A stretch of DNA of 6,102 nucleotides from assembly GCA_964522215.1 (NCBI GenBank), contig CAZFVR010000051.1, forward strand, positions 1-6,102, given 5' to 3'. The notes below the pieces were generated by a model, which did not search any database, was not told the DNA's origin, and saw nothing but the letters and a program-made list of their open reading frames with translations. Position numbers and translations under genes: made by a program. Below, piece by piece: positions 5,950 through 6,102 of the stretch (position 1 is the first letter of the stretch; each line of letters begins with the position of its first letter). This DNA is from CAG-390 sp964522215. Lineage in GTDB: Bacteria > Bacillota > Clostridia > Oscillospirales > CAG-272.

Positions 5950-5978
5950 CCTCCTGTGGTTCATACTACCATCGGAGG
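5950..5978 (+). promoter_or_regulatory. SD-sequestering hairpin before the short right-end ORF
   Basis: CCTCC (5950-5954) can pair with the SD GGAGG (5974-5978), continued inside by TGGT (5957-5960) with ACCA (5968-5971) across a 2x2 internal loop, leaving a 7-base hairpin loop. All five SD bases are paired in this fold. It may limit translation of the following frame until opened. A TATAAA at 5940-5945 could be a -10 element, but no good -35 is seen. Confidence 0.4.
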
Positions 5979-5986
5979 TGCATAGA

Positions 5987-6061
5987 ATGCAAAATCATGA
6001 TTCAGATCACAAATCCACAAGCTTTTGGACAACGAAGGGATACTACATTTCTGCGGTGTAA
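5987..6061 (+). CDS. 24-codon ORF, possible cut-off N-terminus of a membrane-anchored protein
   Basis: An ATG 8 bases after a perfect GGAGG opens a frame of 24 residues ending at TAA (6059-6061). The start is polar and His/Asp/Ser/Lys-rich, followed by FWTTKGYYISAV. That pattern resembles the cytoplasmic lead-in just before the membrane anchor of SpoIIQ/M23-peptidase-type proteins in Clostridia, although this is recall and not a comparison. The expected hydrophobic helix does not follow in any of the three frames: after the stop the same frame reads polar, Lys-rich residues, and so do the others. Either the gene was interrupted here, for example by a mobile element whose left end starts near 6056, or this is a genuine small protein, or a chance ORF with a strong SD. 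Confidence 0.35.
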   Translation: MQNHDSDHKSTSFWTTKGYYISAV

Positions 6062-6102
6062 ATAGATGTGACCCAAATAAGAGAAAAGAAAAGATGCGGT
6101 AT

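Noticed and set aside
5744..5986. tRNA, known riboswitch or CRISPR repeat in the region after tetR
   Set aside because: No T-loop or acceptor pairing, no recognisable aptamer core and no regularly spaced repeats were found; only isolated hairpins.

Overview
The window looks like a chromosomal accessory-metabolism locus from an anaerobic Bacillota (Clostridia-type) bacterium. The signs are near-consensus sigma-A promoters, strong GGAGG ribosome-binding sites, TTG start codons, an AT-rich control region between genes of roughly balanced base composition, and a YczE/YitT-type membrane protein. The exact genus cannot be read from the sequence.

Layout. Four genes read leftward as one probable operon, in transcription order: an asparaginase-family amidohydrolase (3758-4753), a sodium:solute symporter (2298-3704), a YczE-family membrane protein (1566-2192) and an argininosuccinate lyase-superfamily enzyme (73-1548). 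The gaps are about 53, 105 and 17 bases. A divergent TetR-family regulator (5114-5743) reads rightward. The 360-base control region between the first operon gene and tetR holds a leftward promoter (TTGACA, 16 bases, TAATAT), a perfect 11-base inverted repeat just past the predicted transcription start, a related third site inside the promoter, and a rightward promoter (TTGACT, 18 bases, TATAAT) for tetR. No terminator for the operon is visible in bases 1-72, so transcription may continue beyond the window.

How the genes may work together (inference). The symporter would import a small organic acid or amino-acid conjugate. The asparaginase-like enzyme would remove an amide ammonia, and the lyase would eliminate fumarate from the resulting aspartyl or succinyl compound, with TetR controlling expression by substrate. 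Both enzymes keep their family catalytic frame but differ at positions usually tied to substrate recognition or catalysis. This makes plain asparagine breakdown or arginine synthesis less likely and points to an unidentified succinylated or asparaginyl substrate.

The right end (5744-6102) holds a bidirectional hairpin after tetR, further small hairpins, and a strongly SD-preceded 24-codon reading frame (5987-6061). That frame looks like the cut-off N-terminus of a membrane-anchored protein and its SD lies in a hairpin. The first 72 bases hold nothing but a short AT-rich inverted repeat (35-48).
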